Positions 62,211 to 64,000 of a stretch of 64,000 nt of DNA are shown here, in pieces (the stretch's first letter is position 1; every line of letters begins with the position of its first letter). Source of the DNA: Chitinophaga pinensis (GTDB lineage Bacteria; Bacteroidota; Bacteroidia; NS11-12g; UBA955); contig CAMBXL010000003.1 of assembly GCA_945871905.1 (NCBI GenBank), positions 1 through 64,000 of the forward strand, written 5' to 3'. The position numbers and the translations under genes were made by a program. Under the pieces are notes generated by a model. The model did no database searches and was not told where the DNA came from. It saw nothing but the letters and a program-made list of their open reading frames with translations.

Positions 62211-64000
62211 ATGAACAAATTTTTATTAATCTGCTTTGTATTGCTTGGTTTTCAAGTCAATTCACAAACCCGCTATTCTACCTACGGTAAAACATCGAAC
62301 GGAAAATACACCTATACCAAAGTGGCAAACGACCCAACTGGTGCAAGATGGTATGTCCTTCCCAACGGACTTACTGTTATTTTATCTGTAAACAAAGAAC
62401 AACCAAGTGTTCAAACATTAATTGCCGTAAAAGCAGGTAGCAAAAATGACCCTGCCGACAATACCGGATTAGCCCATTACTTGGAACACCTTTTATTTAA
62501 AGGTACCGACCAATATGGCACTCAAGATTATGCCAAAGAAAGTATTTACTTGAAACAAATAGACCAACTTTACGAAAAATACAATCAAACGAAAGATGAA
62601 AAATTGAGAACTTCTATCTACAGACAAATAGACAGTATCAGTAGCATTGCTTCACAATTCAGTATTGCCAATGAATACGACAAAGTTTGTCAGTCAATAG
62701 GTGCACAAGGGACCAATGCTTTTACTAGTGTTGAACAAACAGTGTATGTTAACAATATCCCTTCTAACAGAATACACCAATGGGTACAATTGGAGGCTGA
62801 AAGATACCGTCAACCAGTATTCAGATTATTTCACACTGAACTAGAAGCTGTTTACGAAGAAAAAAATATTTCATTGGACAACGACATGAGCAAAGTTTAC
62901 GAGGGTTTATTTGCCAGTTTGTTTCGCCAACATCCTTATGGAACTCAAACAACTATTGGTACAGTTGATCATTTAAAAAACCCTTCTTTGGTCAAAATTA
63001 GAGAGTATTACAACACCTATTATGTTCCTAATAACATGGCAATTATAATGGTAGGCGATTTTAACCCTGATGAGTTAATTGAAATGATAGACGAACATTT
63101 TTCGTACATGAAACCTTCCACAGTTCCAGAATTTAAGTCCCCAATAGAATATCCAAGAGGTCGCCCTGACAGCATTTCAATTACTGGACCAGATGAAGCA
63201 AGCCTGGTGATGGGATGGCGTTTTGACGGTATTTCGAGCAGAGAAGCATTAATGGTAAGAGTTATTGATTTGTTATTAAGCAATAGCAAAGCTGGTTTGA
63301 TAGATTTGAACTTGGTGAAACAACAAAAAGCATTGAATGCTGGATGTTCGCCTGAATTTATGAAAGATTATTCTGTTCACTTATTTTATGGTTCTCCCAA
63401 ACAAGGTCAGTCATTGGAGGAATTAAGAGAACTGATTTTATCACAAATTGAAAAAATTAAAAAAGGCGAATTTGATGATGAATTACTAAAAGGGATTATT
63501 ACCAATAACATGGTTGACGAAATTAAAAAATATGAACAGTATGAAAGTGTTGCCTACTCCTTATTAGATGCTTTTGTTACCGACCGCAAATGGATAGATG
63601 TGTTGAATGACAATTTCAAAATGAGCATTGTAACTAAACAGGAAATAATGGACTTTGCCAATGAATATTACAACAATGGTTATAGCGTTATATACAAACG
63701 TACAGGTGAAAAACCCAAAATTGCAAAAATAGAAAAACCTGCTATTACCGAAGTGTCGCTCAACAGAGATAAAACTTCTTTATTTGTCAATGATTTATTG
63801 AGCGAAGAAGCGGATTCTATGCTTCCTGTTTTTGTAGATTACCAACAAAGTTTACAAACAGAAAAAATTGCTGGTCTAGATTTTTATTACAAAAAGAATG
63901 AAGACAATCAGTTGTTTACATTGTATTATGTTTTAGACATGGGACGTTTTAACAACAAAAAAATGCCTTTAGCAATTGAGTATTTGCAATACATAGGAAC
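62211..64000 (+). CDS. M16 family metallopeptidase, 3' end beyond the window
   Basis: Inverzincin-type zinc peptidase, exported. Signal peptide MNKFLLICFVLLGFQVNSQ. The inverted zinc motif HYLEH gives His89, Glu92 and His93, with a downstream Glu in ELEAVYEEKN completing the site. GLAHYLEHLLFKGT, PSNRIHQWVQLEAERY and HPYGTQTTIG are typical. The frame stays open to the window edge with at least 596 residues, so this is the first half of a two-domain M16 protein of about 900 residues. Confidence 0.94.
   Translation, partial: MNKFLLICFVLLGFQVNSQTRYSTYGKTSNGKYTYTKVANDPTGARWYVLPNGLTVILSVNKEQPSVQTLIAVKAGSKNDPADNTGLAHYLEHLLFKGTDQYGTQDYAKESIYLKQIDQLYEKYNQTKDEKLRTSIYRQIDSISSIASQFSIANEYDKVCQSIGAQGTNAFTSVEQTVYVNNIPSNRIHQWVQLEAERYRQPVFRLFHTELEAVYEEKNISLDNDMSKVYEGLFASLFRQHPYGTQTTIGTVDHLKNPSLVKIREYYNTYYVPNNMAIIMVGDFNPDELIEMIDEHFSYMKPSTVPEFKSPIEYPRGRPDSISITGPDEASLVMGWRFDGISSREALMVRVIDLLLSNSKAGLIDLNLVKQQKALNAGCSPEFMKDYSVHLFYGSPKQGQSLEELRELILSQIEKIKKGEFDDELLKGIITNNMVDEIKKYEQYESVAYSLLDAFVTDRKWIDVLNDNFKMSIVTKQEIMDFANEYYNNGYSVIYKRTGEKPKIAKIEKPAITEVSLNRDKTSLFVNDLLSEEADSMLPVFVDYQQSLQTEKIAGLDFYYKKNEDNQLFTLYYVLDMGRFNNKKMPLAIEYLQYIG

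Noticed and set aside
1-64000. CRISPR array, prophage, transposon, rRNA or tRNA
   Set aside because: No regularly spaced repeats, integrase, transposase or tRNA-like T-loop motif seen when reading the intergenic regions.

Overview
The window is a chromosomal stretch of an AT-rich Bacteroidota bacterium. The main signs are: start codons without Shine-Dalgarno sequences, preceded by TAnnTTTG-type -7 promoter elements (about twenty good matches); the L28-L33-DUF4295 gene trio; a TonB-dependent receptor paired with a DUF4249 lipoprotein; a FadL-type barrel; a GldL-like membrane segment; and bacillithiol genes (bshA, bshC). I cannot place it below phylum. Kynureninase, imidazolonepropionase, glutamate dehydrogenase, methylmalonyl-CoA epimerase and three or four secreted peptidases (M13, M16, C1, NamZ amidohydrolase-like muramidase) suggest an aerobic, amino-acid- and peptide-using heterotroph. 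I saw no rRNA, tRNA, CRISPR array, transposase or prophage.

Layout. 1-9.2 kb: the end of pntB, unknown membrane and secreted proteins, a cyclophilin gene broken by a one-base frameshift, an M13 peptidase, bshA, and purM overlapping bshA tail to tail. 9.2-9.8 kb: a gene-free interval with two strong inverted-repeat structures. 9.8-15 kb (minus): lipoprotein, FadL-like barrel, VWA protein and AAA+ ATPase, probably one transcription unit. 15-21.3 kb: proS (plus), then leuS and an ABC exporter (minus). 21.5-23.9 kb (plus): gdh-psd and a small exported Cys-rich protein. 23.9-26.9 kb: lipoprotein, Nfu scaffold, gamma-carbonic anhydrase, and hutI, whose start codon overlaps that of the carbonic anhydrase gene. 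27-30.6 kb (plus): guaB, DUF4340 and apbE. 30.7-35.3 kb (minus): cyclophilin-FKBP fusion, dapD-glycosyltransferase, OmpA-like protein. 35.4-41.2 kb (minus): ftsY-rimO-bshC, rpmB-rpmG-DUF4295, and namZ. 41.2-43 kb: a truncated two-component-type propeller fragment and recR. 43.1-44.2 kb (plus): YqeY and a lipoprotein. 44.3-47.7 kb (minus): an isc operon (iscS, four-helix-bundle gene, iscU, iscA, PAP2). 48-51.2 kb (minus): TonB receptor and DUF4249. 51.3-53.4 kb (plus): mce, WG-repeat protein, folA. 53.4-58.4 kb (minus): kynU-prmA-SDR-beta-helix lipoprotein-barrel. 58.5-64 kb: unknown secreted protein, DpnD/PcfM-like protein, two GNATs, a C1 peptidase, and an M16 peptidase running off the right end.

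Most genes are ordinary housekeeping genes. The features most worth a second look are: the four-helix-bundle gene flanked by imperfect inverted repeats inside the isc operon; TTAGGA-type G-rich tracts placed directly after two stop codons; the paired hairpin element at 9.5 kb; mutually embedded promoters at the gamma-CA/hutI start; promoter elements so close to several ATGs that leaderless mRNAs are implied; and the AAA+/VWA pair.
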